Positions 34,493-45,066 of a DNA stretch of 64,000 bases are shown here, piece after piece. The stretch comes from Cavenderia fasciculata. Its lineage: Eukaryota > Evosea > Eumycetozoa > Acytosteliales > Cavenderiaceae. A model generated the notes under the pieces. It was not told the DNA's origin, ran no database searches, and was given only the letters and a program-made list of their open reading frames with translations. Each line of letters opens with the position of its first letter. The stretch's first letter is position 1. The stretch lies in the NCBI RefSeq assembly GCF_000203815.1, contig NW_004457729.1:2914674-2978673 (forward strand). Reading direction: 5' to 3'. The translations under genes and the position numbers were made by a program.

Positions 34493-35112
34493 GAAGCTAA
34501 AAAAAAAAAAAAAAAAAGAAACTAAAATATTACTCACATATTTACATTTATAAAAGACAGACTACCTATGACAATGATGATGATGTATCTTTGATAGCAC
34601 ATAGTAGCACCCCTACTTACTGGAATGTCCATCTATTCTATCAATCATCTTACCTTTTTGTTATTTATTTGTAGAGTTGTATACAGAGTGGATAAAATTT
34701 GGTATACTTACAACCAAATCTTACCTTTTTTATTATTGTAGTTTAGTGGTGGAGGGAGGAAATGATGTTTATTTGGATAATGACCTTGGGCGAAAGTCAT
34801 TGTAAAGCTTACTTTTGGGGTTTTGGAAATATCTAAAAGTGTGTATGTAAAAGTTAAATGGAATGTGATGATCACCTACCATCTGGGTGTTGTACTTGCG
34901 ACAACAACAAAAGTCCTTAAGGATTTACCATTAATAAAAAAAATAATTATACTTTACCAATGATCTATTTATATTTACCTACCATTTGTTTGGTTATTTT
35001 TAGTCTATAGATGAATCAACATCTTACATATTGATGATACATGATTATTCTTATTATTATTATTGTTGTTGCTATTATTATTATTATTGTTTGTATTGGT
35101 TGTTTCTCCTTT
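34493..35112. other. convergent spacer between TBCD and U1-70K
   Basis: About 620 bases with no supported gene. A short hairpin AATGAC...GTCATT lies at 34778-34801, and GTTGT...ACAAC near 34890-34907, followed by the palindrome TCCTTAAGGA. These are more structured than typical dictyostelid spacers, so a small non-coding RNA is possible but not supported further. Confidence 0.35.
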
Positions 35113-36576
35113 TTAGAAATCTCTTTCTCTTTCTCTGGTTCCATTTCTATCTTCACCACCGTGATGGTCTCTTTCTCTTTCTCGATGTCTGTCATTGGAG
35201 CTGCCATTATTGTTGTTGTAGTCTCTTTCACGGTCACTGCCACCACTTCTGTGTCTTTCTCTGTCACGGTCGCTGCCACTGGATCTTTCGCTTCCTCTGT
35301 CTCTTTCTCTGTCTCCTCTGTCGCTACCTCTATCTCTTTCTCTGTCGCGGTCACTTCCTCTGTCTCTTTCTCTATCACCAGTGCTTCTGTCACTTCGACT
35401 ACTACGATAGTCTCTGTCACCGCCACCTCTATCACTTCTCTCACCTCTGTCTCTTCTTTCGCCACCGCTGCCACCATCTCTGTCTCTTCTGTCACGGTCG
35501 CCACCTCTTTCATTTCTGTCTCTTCTGTCGCCACCGTCTCTGTCACCACGGTCGCCATTGTTTCTCTCTCTTCTATCACCACCACCATCTCTATCATTGA
35601 ATGATCGGTCACCTTGTGGTCGGTCATATGGCTTTTTGTCTCTATTATTGTTATTATTGTTGCCGTTTCCATTACGTTGCTGTTGTTGTTGTTGTTGTTG
35701 CTGTTGTTGCTGTTGTTGTTGTTGTTGGTACAACTTTTCTTGTAACTCACGTTTAATCTCTGCTTCTCTTTCTTCATTCAATTCTCTGCCACTGAATGTT
35801 TGGTTGACCTCTGGCGCACCCAAACGGGTCCCACCCAAGCCTCCACCAAATCTTCTTGGCTTCCAATTTTTCATCACTCTTCCTCTTTCAAAGTCTACCA
35901 ACACTCTCTTTTCATCAATCTTGAGACCATCGGCATATTTATGTGCAGCTAAACAAAAAAAAAAAGGTAAGAGTTAGATATTGTCTTCCAATCAATCTAT
36001 TTACATATCCGTCGCATTTACCTTTCATATCACGTTCTTTTTCAAATTCAATAAAGGCATAACCTTTTGGTTTACCAGAGACAGCATCGTGTACTAATCT
36101 AATCTTTTTGATTGGTCCAAATTGAGAAAACTCCTCTTTTAACTTTGTTTCAGGTGTATTATAATCGATACGAGCTACAAATAATGTCTTGTATGGATCG
36201 CCTGTTGCTCTAGTTTCTGTATGTGGTTCCCCTATTCATATAAAGTAAGTAAATGTACATTATTAGTAAGATATTAAACTCCAATGATGATTATTATTAT
36301 GATGATTGATCGATTTGTACATTGTTGTAAGAGTTCTTGATTCTTTTGTGCGATTGCTTCCTCCTTTTTAGTTCTTGATTCTCTTTTAATCTCTTCTCTC
36401 AATACCATCTTGTCTGGATTTGGATTTGGATCAGCTTCAGTCAAAAAGGTATTCTTGAAAGCAGAGATACCAGTGTATTCTGGCAACTTCTTCTTTTCAG
36501 TTGGTTTAAGGTAGGCTATTGGATGTCGAGGTTGAAACATCAACAATAAATTGGGTGGTAAGTAATTAGCTGACAT
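35113..36576 (-). CDS. snrnp70: U1 snRNP 70 kDa protein (U1-70K)
   Basis: Core U1 snRNP protein that binds stem-loop 1 of U1 RNA and helps recognise 5' splice sites. Exons 36576-36321, 36231-36022 and 35948-35113 (433 aa). The N-terminus [20 protein letters not shown] and the helix up to the splice at [19 protein letters not shown] are typical. The RRM is at about 95-185, with RNP2 LFVARID and RNP1 KGYAFIEF, then [19 protein letters not shown] and [10 protein letters not shown]. After a poly-Q/N stretch (about 238-268), the tail is a long RD/RE/GDR repeat region. The purine-periodic tail makes long false frames in the other frames and on the other strand. Confidence 0.96.
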
Positions 36577-36860
36577 CTTCTCTCTCTCTCTCTCTCTCTT
36601 TTCTGATGAATGAGTTAGTTTGACGTATATATGTATATATCTACAATAGATACAAAAAAAGAATGAATAAAGAAGAGGTTGATTGACAGAAATTCGAGTG
36701 ACAACTTCAAAAAAAAAAAAGAAAAAAATTAAAAAATACTCTTTTAGGGTGAGGAGGACATTCTTTGTATCATCCTATCCTTCTTCTTTATTGCAAGCTA
36801 TATATATTTATAAGTTAGATCAATCATATCATCATACAGAAACAATACAATTAGAAGAAT
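36577..36860. promoter_or_regulatory. short divergent promoter, U1-70K / RPB4
   Basis: Only 284 bases separate the two start codons, so both promoters must lie here or overlap. A CT repeat (36575-36600) sits at the U1-70K start. Assignment is positional. Confidence 0.55.
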
Positions 36861-37349
36861 ATGTCAGATCCTTTAATTAAACGTGCAGGCATTCAAGAAG
36901 AGGAGGATTTGGTTACATTGCAATTCCCAAAAGATCTCCAACAAGCAAAGTTCTTGTTAAACTCTGAAGTAGCTATCTTTTTAGAATGTCGTAAAGAGTT
37001 TGAAAGCGAGAATCAAACAGAGTTTCCACAGTAATTATCACTCAGTAGTAGGATGGTGATGAGATGCATTAAAACTTACATTTATAAATCATTGATTGTT
37101 AGAACATTTCACAAGACATTAGCATACGCTGAAAGATTCAGTAGATACAAGAACAAGACATCGATCAAACAAGTACGTGCTGCATTGTCGAAACAGAACT
37201 TACACGAATTTGAGATTGCCAGTTTGGCTAATCTCTGTCCAGAAAACTCAGACGAAGCAAAGAGTTTGATCGTATCACTCAAGAGATTCGATGATGATAC
37301 CATTCAAGCTATTTTAGATGAACTTTCTAATTTAAGAAAGTTTAATTAA
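36861..37349 (+). CDS. polr2d: RNA polymerase II subunit RPB4
   Basis: Exons 36861-37030 and 37103-37349 (138 aa, the usual length). RPB4 pairs with RPB7 to form the stalk of RNA polymerase II. Features: QEEEDLVTLQFPKDLQQAKF with LNSEVAIFLE, then after the intron the HRDC-like helical domain TFHKTLAYAERFSRYKN, VRAALSKQNLHEFEIASLAN, LCPENSDEAKSLIVSL and the C-terminal DDTIQAILDELSNLRKF. The CA/A splice restores Gln. Confidence 0.96.
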
Positions 37350-37940
37350 TGGATCAACATAACGACGTTATAGATTAAAAATAATAATAATAATTGTATA
37401 TATTAAAAAAAGAAAAGAAAACACAAAAATGGAACAAATACAACACAACGATCATCATATGATGACAACAAAGGATCATCAATTTGGACCAAATTAAACA
37501 AACAACCAAACAAACAAACGCGACAAAGATTATAATCAACAATCATAATCATTTTAATTCCAACAAGGTTGGAACTCGATCAAGAGGAGGACCAAATGAA
37601 GGAAAGAAACAGTTGTTCAAATTAGCGATAATTATACACAACACAAATAAAATAAAAAAAAGGGAGGGATATTCTTCCATGGTATTAAAGTACTAGAAAC
37701 AATCATTATTTATACCGGCGATCAATGGAATGGAAACATTCAAGGAGTATTTTTATTTACCTTTTTTATTCAATTTGCAACCCAAAAAAGGGATATCGTT
37801 GTTTTGGTTTACACATTCTCATATTTACAGATAGATATTAATAATAATATAGATAGAGGTGTATATAGAGTGAGATAGATAGATAGATAGATATAGAGAG
37901 AGAGAGAGAGAGAGAGAGACAAGATTAGATTAGATTAGAA
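37350..37940. other. spacer with GATA and GA microsatellite upstream of the CLC gene
   Basis: About 590 bases between two plus-strand genes. (GATA)n runs into (GA)n at about 37872-37919 and then GATTA repeats up to 37938, directly before the CLC start codon at 37941. No gene is seen in the rest. Confidence 0.5.
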
Positions 37941-40503
37941 ATGGGAGGAAGATTCTCACAACCTTTAGTATCAGATATATATACTACAAATGAAGATGAG
38001 ATGATTGGACATTGGAGGTCTGGTGCTCCAGTAACACATAGAAGACGGGCACATCATCTCACGCCGTACGATATAGGCATGATGAAAAACGTTCAAGTAG
38101 GTAGCAACAATGAATCAATTGATTTAACATCTACTTTCAACTCAAATACTAATATATCATATGATAGAGTTTAAACTTTACAGTTAGAGATAATTTATTA
38201 CTAAGAGAGAGTTTGGAAAAGACAACAAGACTTAGTCATCTCCAAAAGACATTTGGTAAATGGCTGATATGTCTGTTTATAGGTGTATTTGTGGGTTTGA
38301 TAGCATATATATTGAAATTATCAGTTGACAAACTACAAGGCTTTAAATTTGCAATGGTACAAAACTGTAAAGTATCATAACAGATGGATTAGATAGATAT
38401 ATCATCACAAGTCAAAGAATTGGATAAAATAGTGAAAGAAATCGATGATGAATTTATGGATAATAATTAACACGCAAATTGATCAATGATTTTTTTAGTT
38501 ATAACTAGTGATGAACCAGCATATGCATTTTTAACCTTTGTAGGAATCAATTCATTTTATTGTTTGTTGGCTGTATTGATGGTGATTGTGGTCGGACCGT
38601 TGGCAAGTAGTTCTGGCATACCAGAGGTAAAGGGATATTTGAATGGCGTAAAAGTACCATCATCGTTGGGCTTTAGACCATTGTTTGGAAAGATTGTGTC
38701 GTTGATCATGTCCTATTCATCGGGGCTTTTTATCGGTCCAGAAGGACCAATGATTCATATCGGCAGTGCAATAGGTGCAGCCGTATCACAATTCCGATCG
38801 TCAACCATCAACTTTTATCCCAAGATCTTTTTGCAGTACCAAAATGATCGCGACAAGAGAGACTTTATATCGGTGGGCGCTGCGAGTGGTATCAGCGCTG
38901 CTTTTGGTGCACCGATCGGTGGTGTATTGTTTTCAATTGAAGAGGCATCGTCTTTTTGGAGTAGACAGCTGACATGGCGAACCTTTTTCTGTTGCATGAT
39001 TGCGACTTTTACAACCAACTTTTTGCTGCAGGGTGTTGGGTCGTCTCCAGACATTCACGACTCTGGTCTATTGACATTTGGATTTTCAAGACTCTACCTC
39101 TACCGCTACAGCGAGCTGCTGTGTTTTTGCGGACTCGGTATCATTGGTGGATTGTTGGGCGCAGCATTTGTATTCTTTAACATCCATCTAAACAAGTGGA
39201 GACGCGACTTTATCAAATCAAACTCGTTGATCAAATTGATCGAGGTCATGGTCGTCATTGTCATCACATCGATTGTTTGTTTTTACAGTTCGTCGCTGTT
39301 TAACTGTCGATACCAGTCACAGATTGTGGTGGAGCCATCGGTGTGCGAGGACCAGACCAACGCCGAGATGGTACAATTCTTTTGTCCACCTGGCATGTAC
39401 AGTGAGATGGCGTCGCTGCTCTTTACCAATCCCGACCAAGCTCTGCGAAGACTCTACTCTCGTACAAACAATATATTCACACTCCCGGCACTTGTTGTCT
39501 TTACCCTATTCTATTTTGCACTATCGATCATGTCGTCTGGCTTGTGGGTGGCCGGCGGTCTTTTCGTGCCAATGATGATGGTTGGTGCTGGATTTGGAAG
39601 ATTTATTGGACAACTTGTTGGTCTCTATTTCAACGGTATTGACGCTTCTATTTATGCGTTGGTTGGTTCGGCTGCCATGATGGCTGGATACTGTCGCATG
39701 ACGATATCACTCGTCGTTATTATGGTCGAATTGACAGAGGGTACGCAGTACCTAGTGCCCATCATCTTGGCCGTTATGATTGCCAAGTGGGTCGGTGACT
39801 TTTTCAACGAATCAGTGTACGAACATCTGATGGAGCTCAAACACATTCCATTCCTTCAATCCCTCCCTCCACACTCCAAGGCAACAAAGAAAATCACAGA
39901 AGTTATGAATCGACAAGTCGTCACGGTGCCAGAGCTATGTACAGTTCGTGCTCTGCTCTCGACACTTGAAGGCAACTATCATCACGCATATCCTGTGACC
40001 TGTTCACTCGAAAGCGACAACAACGAATACGAATTAATGTTTGGCGGAGCTAGAAAGAGAGCACCCTATAGAGGACTAGTCCTAAGAAACGATATTTTGG
40101 TACTCCTCAAACTACGAATCTTTTATCGCGGCACAAGCAGCGAACTACTATTGGACACTAATTTTGGTCACGATAGATTTATCCAAGAAACGTCAAAAAA
40201 GCCACCCAAACTAAATGAATTGGACCTTGACGAATCAGACCACGAAAGAATAGTGGATCTTAGACCTTATATGAATAGTTCTGCGCTAACTATTCACGAT
40301 ACTTTTTCATACAGTGAAGCTTATAAACTTTTTAGAACTATGGGTTTAAGACATTTAACTGTTAGTATGTATAATGTATAATTAATTAATTACATAAAAT
40401 ATTTAAAAGAGTTATAATTAATATTAATGTTATTTTCTATTTTTTAATAGTTGATGTTAGTAATTTTGTAGTTGGAATTATAACAAGAAAAGATTTATTA
40501 TAA
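37941..40503 (+). CDS. CLC-7-like chloride/proton exchanger
   Basis: Exons about 37941-38100, 38184-38366, 38499-40364 and 40451-40503 (753 aa). Endolysosomal-type CLC antiporter. Motifs: SSSGIPEVKGYLNG (selectivity region, Ser of GSGIP kept but the first Gly is Ser), GLFIGPEGPMIHIG with the gating glutamate, SAAFGAPIGGVLFSIEEASSF with the proton-path glutamate, GGLFVPMMMVGAGFGR, and YALVGSAAMMAGYCRMTISL. The proton and gating glutamates mark it as an exchanger, not a channel. Two C-terminal CBS domains follow, the second completed by the last exon (GLRHLTV/IDVSNFVVGIITRK). Joining of exon 1 to exon 2 (donor 38101) is chosen by phase and is the weak point; a coding-like stretch at 38101-38160 is then intronic. 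Confidence 0.93.
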
Positions 40504-40584
40504 AATCCAAATAAACATCCGAGTTATTATTATTTTTTGAAACAATTTATTTATAATATTTATAATATTCTACTTTTGTTGATT

Positions 40585-42175
40585 TTAGGTAAAATTCTTT
40601 TTAATATAATTTCTAATTGGTTCACTACCTTCATCATTGACAACCAACATTTTCTTTGTTTCATCAAACCATACTAAAAAGTATTGATCTTTTGCAAATG
40701 TGACAGTCTTTGAAAATGATTCTGCATTTGGGAAAGAGTCAAATAGTACGGCCTTCTTATAGGTGATACGATTTCTTTCAGACTCCCAAAGTCTAATCTG
40801 TTCAAATACAACTTCTGGATAACCAGATATCACCATGTTGGGGTGAGCATTTTGTTTGACAAAATCCACAATCTGATCGGCAGTGATACCATGTAAAAGA
40901 GCCGATCTAACACTCTCTCTTGTTAAAATACCAACTGCCAAGTTTGGTAATCTGTACAACATCTTTACAAACAAACTAATCAATGATATTTGTAACGATG
41001 ATTGTGTATATGCATAGATTCTAAAGTTTGTTTCTAATATTAAATAGCCTTGATCTTTTTGTGACGTTGATATTTCTTGTGCCAAATCATTCATCAATGA
41101 TACCGTTCTACCAGTTGCCAATGAAATTGCTAATCTTGTTGGATAAAATACATCTGATTTTTCCTAAAGAAAAAAAAAAATATTAATACCCACTTGTACA
41201 GCAAATAGATTCTATTCTTTTCACTGTGACATACAGATCTAACATAAACTAAACCAAATTCTTTTAAATCAAACAACATGTCTCTTTGATTTGGATTTAG
41301 GTCGGCCAGATAATATGACTTTCCCAATGTTAGAAAACTAAGTTTAAATAAAAATATTAATGCCTCTTTTCTTGGTCTTCCTCTAGATTCCAATGTATTT
41401 AAATAAACAATGATCAATGTCCATATTTGTGTATAAATGTCTTTCAACATGAATTTAAAACCTTCACTTGTAATTGCTATTGATGTTCCATTTCTAAAAA
41501 AGAGGTAGAGGAGAATTTGTTAGAAAGGGAATATTCTTTGATTGTTAACAAATTACTACTAACTTTTTAGTTAAATTTGATGATAATAATAGATCAGATA
41601 CCAATTCAGGAGGAGCTTTACCTTCATCTGATAGATAATAAAGTACTTTTTCCCATTGTCCTTTTGAATATTTATCCAATTCCTCTACTGTCATTGGTTT
41701 TATATGTTGTTGTGCAGATTGATTATCTTTTACACTCTTTAATACTACACTATCCCTAAGTTATATGAATCAATATAAAATGTTAGTTTGACTGATTCAG
41801 TACAATATAAGAGAGTCATCTCTATCTTATCTTTGATAAATACAAATCCGTTAATGAATCTTTTATATTATCTTTGAATCTTTGATTGAGAAATAGTTGA
41901 TCTTGTGAAACGACACCCTTTGGGTTTGGTACTCTTGTCAGAATCTTGAGGTCTAGTAGTTTTCTGATAGCGTCTTTATGTGCTTGTATAGATGATTGAG
42001 TTGTCCATTGATAGACACTTTGCATCGATATCGAATCTACAACCAACAATCTCATCAGATATTGCTTGGCTCGTGGTGGCAATGATCTTAGTACTGCTCG
42101 ACATGTAAATGCATCTGAATATAAATCTTGTATCTCATTCTCTGGTAGTGATGATAAATATTGAAAGATCTTCAT
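40585..42175 (-). CDS. gtf2h4: TFIIH subunit p52 / TFB2 (GTF2H4)
   Basis: Core TFIIH subunit that stimulates the XPB ATPase in transcription initiation and nucleotide excision repair. Exons 42175-41844, 41755-41564, 41493-41235 and 41163-40585 (453 aa). Family features: IFQYLSSLPENEIQDLY, CRAVLRSLPPRAKQYLMRLL, VEELDKYSKGQWEKVLYYLS, GFKFMLKDIYTQIWTLIIVY, and EKSDVFYPTRLAISLATG. These are followed by the C-terminal domain GILTRESVRSALLHGITADQ, FVKQNAHPNM, and QIRLWESERNRITYKKAVLF. The first donor (41843) is read as TT/G to give DLDSVVLKS. The gene is complete. Confidence 0.94.
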
Positions 42176-42435
42176 TTATCTCTTTTAGATAGATAAAACA
42201 AAGTTAATGACTGTAAAGATGACGATCATTACAATATTAATTTACTAAAACAATCATTTTTTTTAATTATAATAATTTTACAATCATTCATTTGACCACA
42301 TAAGAAACAAGATGATTACTTTATTATTTCAAATGTTTATTAGTGAAATGGTTTTATTTCATCAATGATATTTCTTTACACAAAATATTTGTTCTTGTAT
42401 ATTATATACATTTATCTATCTATCAAATCACAACA
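42176..42435. promoter_or_regulatory. short divergent promoter, TFB2 / crinkler-like gene
   Basis: About 260 AT-rich bases between divergent starts. The housekeeping TFB2 promoter and that of the crinkler-like gene must lie here. A (CTAT) repeat is near 42414. Positional assignment only. Confidence 0.45.
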
Positions 42436-44896
42436 ATGACATCTTATTCTTGTTGGGTTGAGTTTGGCTCATACAAGACACATCTCACCTTTGGTAATCC
42501 CACAAACTACGACACCCTCATACTGACCATTAGAAAGTCGGAACAACTCGACATTCCACGCGGTCATTCAATCTTATTGTACAAAGATAAAGCCTTGACG
42601 ACACTCCTTGATCAAGAGTTGGATGTTGATTTCAATCTTACTCGTATCTATGTTTCTTCTCCAGCTCAACAACAAGGTAAGTCATCAATCATCACACATA
42701 ATCATAACAGTTTTACTAATCATTTATTTTCTTTTCTCTTATTCTAGCAATTCTCTCAAATTTGGAACAACTAGAGAAATATTTGAATGATTTAGGAATA
42801 TCTAGTCAATACAATGAACAAGATGAATCGTCACCATTCATGGACAGAGATGATGCAGTTGATTCAGTTGCTAATACTATTGAAGATATGTACTCTGCAT
42901 TCAAATCCGAGGACAAAACACGAGAGAATCACCCTTTTATAACGTGTATTACTGGTTCTGGAATGGGAAAGACAACATTTGGTCGGGAGTGTCATCGACG
43001 TTTGAAGAACTTCAACTTCTCTGACAATGAGATCTCTCAGGCCATGAAGTCATCTCGCTACATATTTATCGATTTCAATGGAGGTGGGGATCGACTTGAT
43101 GAATCGGATCTATCCAGAGACCCTGACTCTATCTCTGTCGCGCTAGAGAAAAGATTATTTGCTCGTGCCATCATGCACAAATCTTTTGATGTCATCTCTA
43201 AACATCTCACTCAGACCAATGGGCTCTTCTCGTTTGGATCAACTTTTAGATATCTTCGAAAGAAATTAGGTATAAGCAATGAAATACCCATTGCAATCTT
43301 CTTGCACCTCGACGAGTTCCCAATGGCAAACGCCTTTGTGGTAGAGAATAATCACCCTTCGTTTGTCAAAATAATGATCGAGGGGCTTGGTACTTATAGA
43401 TGCAGAGGAGATAGCAAATCTGATGCAAATCAAGACAACATATTCCTCATCCCTCTCCTCACTGGGACAACATCAAACGGTACTGAACCGACCATGCTCT
43501 CAAAATGGAAAATGAATTGCGTCAATATTTTCCCAATCTCACTCGATTCCTCACTTTCAATGATCAAGTCTATGTGCAAGAAACCTCCTCTTCGATCAAA
43601 AAAAGAATCGATCTTGGAAGATCGACAATTCATCACTTTTATCAATGATCTCGGTATTATTCCCCGATCTCTCATGACAGTAATCAATTTCATTAAAAAG
43701 AAGGAGTCACTCTGGATGGACCCAGACATCAACATTTATGAATTTCTTATTTTGCTTGGCCAAAAACTTTCGGATCGGTTTACCTTCCCATTTGATGACC
43801 AAGTCACTACCACTCTACTCCAATATTGTATCTGTCAGAAATCATTGGGGTGGGACACCAATATCACTCCTGACACAACAGTTCAACAACTTGCATTTAA
43901 AGGCCATCTCATTCTTGAGGATAGAGACCGCTTTCTCTATCTCTTTATCCCTTCTGCATCAATGTATTTCATAGCCAAGAAACTGAAACTTTTTCACTTG
44001 GAAAAATTAGTCCAATTTCCAATGCGCTCAAATTTCGGTGGGTCTCCATTTGAAGAAATCACGGCCATCATTCTCATGTTGCGTAACAACTTGCATACGG
44101 ACACTCCATTCACAATTCAACATCTTTTCCCATCCTCAACGGGTATTCAAAATTCTTTCAACATGGTTCCAAAAAAGATTCACCATATCTTTAAAGATAA
44201 ATACAAGTGGATTGATGGGTATGTTACTTTTCACTTTATCATTATTTACCAAACTAACCCTTCCCCCTCTTTAAACTTTAGATCTCCCCAAAGCCCCAAT
44301 ATTCAGGTCAAAAGTGAAATAGACTCATACCTCTTAGGTGGCAACCCTGACATGAAAACCTGGTTTCGTTTGATGATGGTATTCACATAATGGCAGCAGG
44401 TAATACAAGCTTCGATATCAGACTCATTTACCAATTCGAGGAACCGGTTTTGTCAAAAACACATGCAATGATCGCCATCAATTCCAAGTTCACCAACTCC
44501 GATCAGTACTTTGAAGCCAAAACACTCGATGACATTAAATCAACTACACATCATCTCAGAAAACATTATCCCAAATATCTTGTTGTTCCCGTCATGATTA
44601 CCAATTTTGCTATTTCACATTCTCTTTTGGAAAAATATGGAAAAGACATTATCATCTATCACTCTGGAAACATTCATCACTTCTTTCCTAGTCTTTGGAA
44701 TCGTATCAAGTTGGATGGTCAGGTTTCAAACCCAGTGTTTGCAAATCCAACTGTCAGATCCCAAGTCAAGAAGATACCCACAAAAAGTGCAACAAAAAAA
44801 GAAAAGAAGAGAGCAATAGAGGAAGATGAAGAGGAAGAAGATACAGAAAAAGCTAGCTCCTTAAAAATGAAAAAAAAAAAAATCAAAGCAGGATAG
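42436..44896 (+). CDS. crinkler (CRN)-like P-loop NTPase effector gene
   Basis: An N-terminal ubiquitin-like 'header' of about 80 residues (MTSYSCWVEFGSYKTHL, then LILTIRKSEQLDIPRGHSIL, then TRIYVSSPAQQQ) precedes a short intron. Next comes a large P-loop NTPase domain with Walker A CITGSGMGKTTFGRE and Walker B IAIFLHLDEFPM. A helical C-terminal part follows, then a region containing HAMIAINSKFTNSDQ. That region resembles the REase-fold nuclease end of CR (crinkler-RHS-type) proteins, and it ends in a Lys/Glu-rich tail. Header, NTPase and nuclease-like end is the standard layout of this eukaryotic effector/conflict family, found in oomycetes, chytrids and dictyostelids. The element looks nearly whole, with about one apparent break in the coding frame, so it may be a damaged copy. 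Codon use fits the neighbours, so any transfer is not recent. Confidence 0.78.
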
Positions 44897-45066
44897 AGAA
44901 CAGCAAACCCCCTCTGACAACATGTTATTTTAAAAAGTATATCTTAGAACTGGATTAGGAATAAAGATGGATACATTTATTAGTAAATCACATGCCATGA
45001 TTTAAAAAAAATTAATTTCATTTTCATTTACATCTCGAAAACAGATAAACAAAGAAGATTCTTCTT

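Noticed and set aside
35016-35777. Long frames in alternative frames and on the opposite strand (also 35041-35604) over the U1-70K tail
   Set aside because: They come from the RD/RE repeat codons of U1-70K, which leave other frames open; composition is extreme (T/V/E or S/V/F only) and no family fits.
38101-38174. Reading on without an intron at the end of CLC exon 1
   Set aside because: It ends in a stop and leaves the next coding segment out of frame; the 38101 donor gives a phase-correct protein. Kept as a finding because it is not certain.
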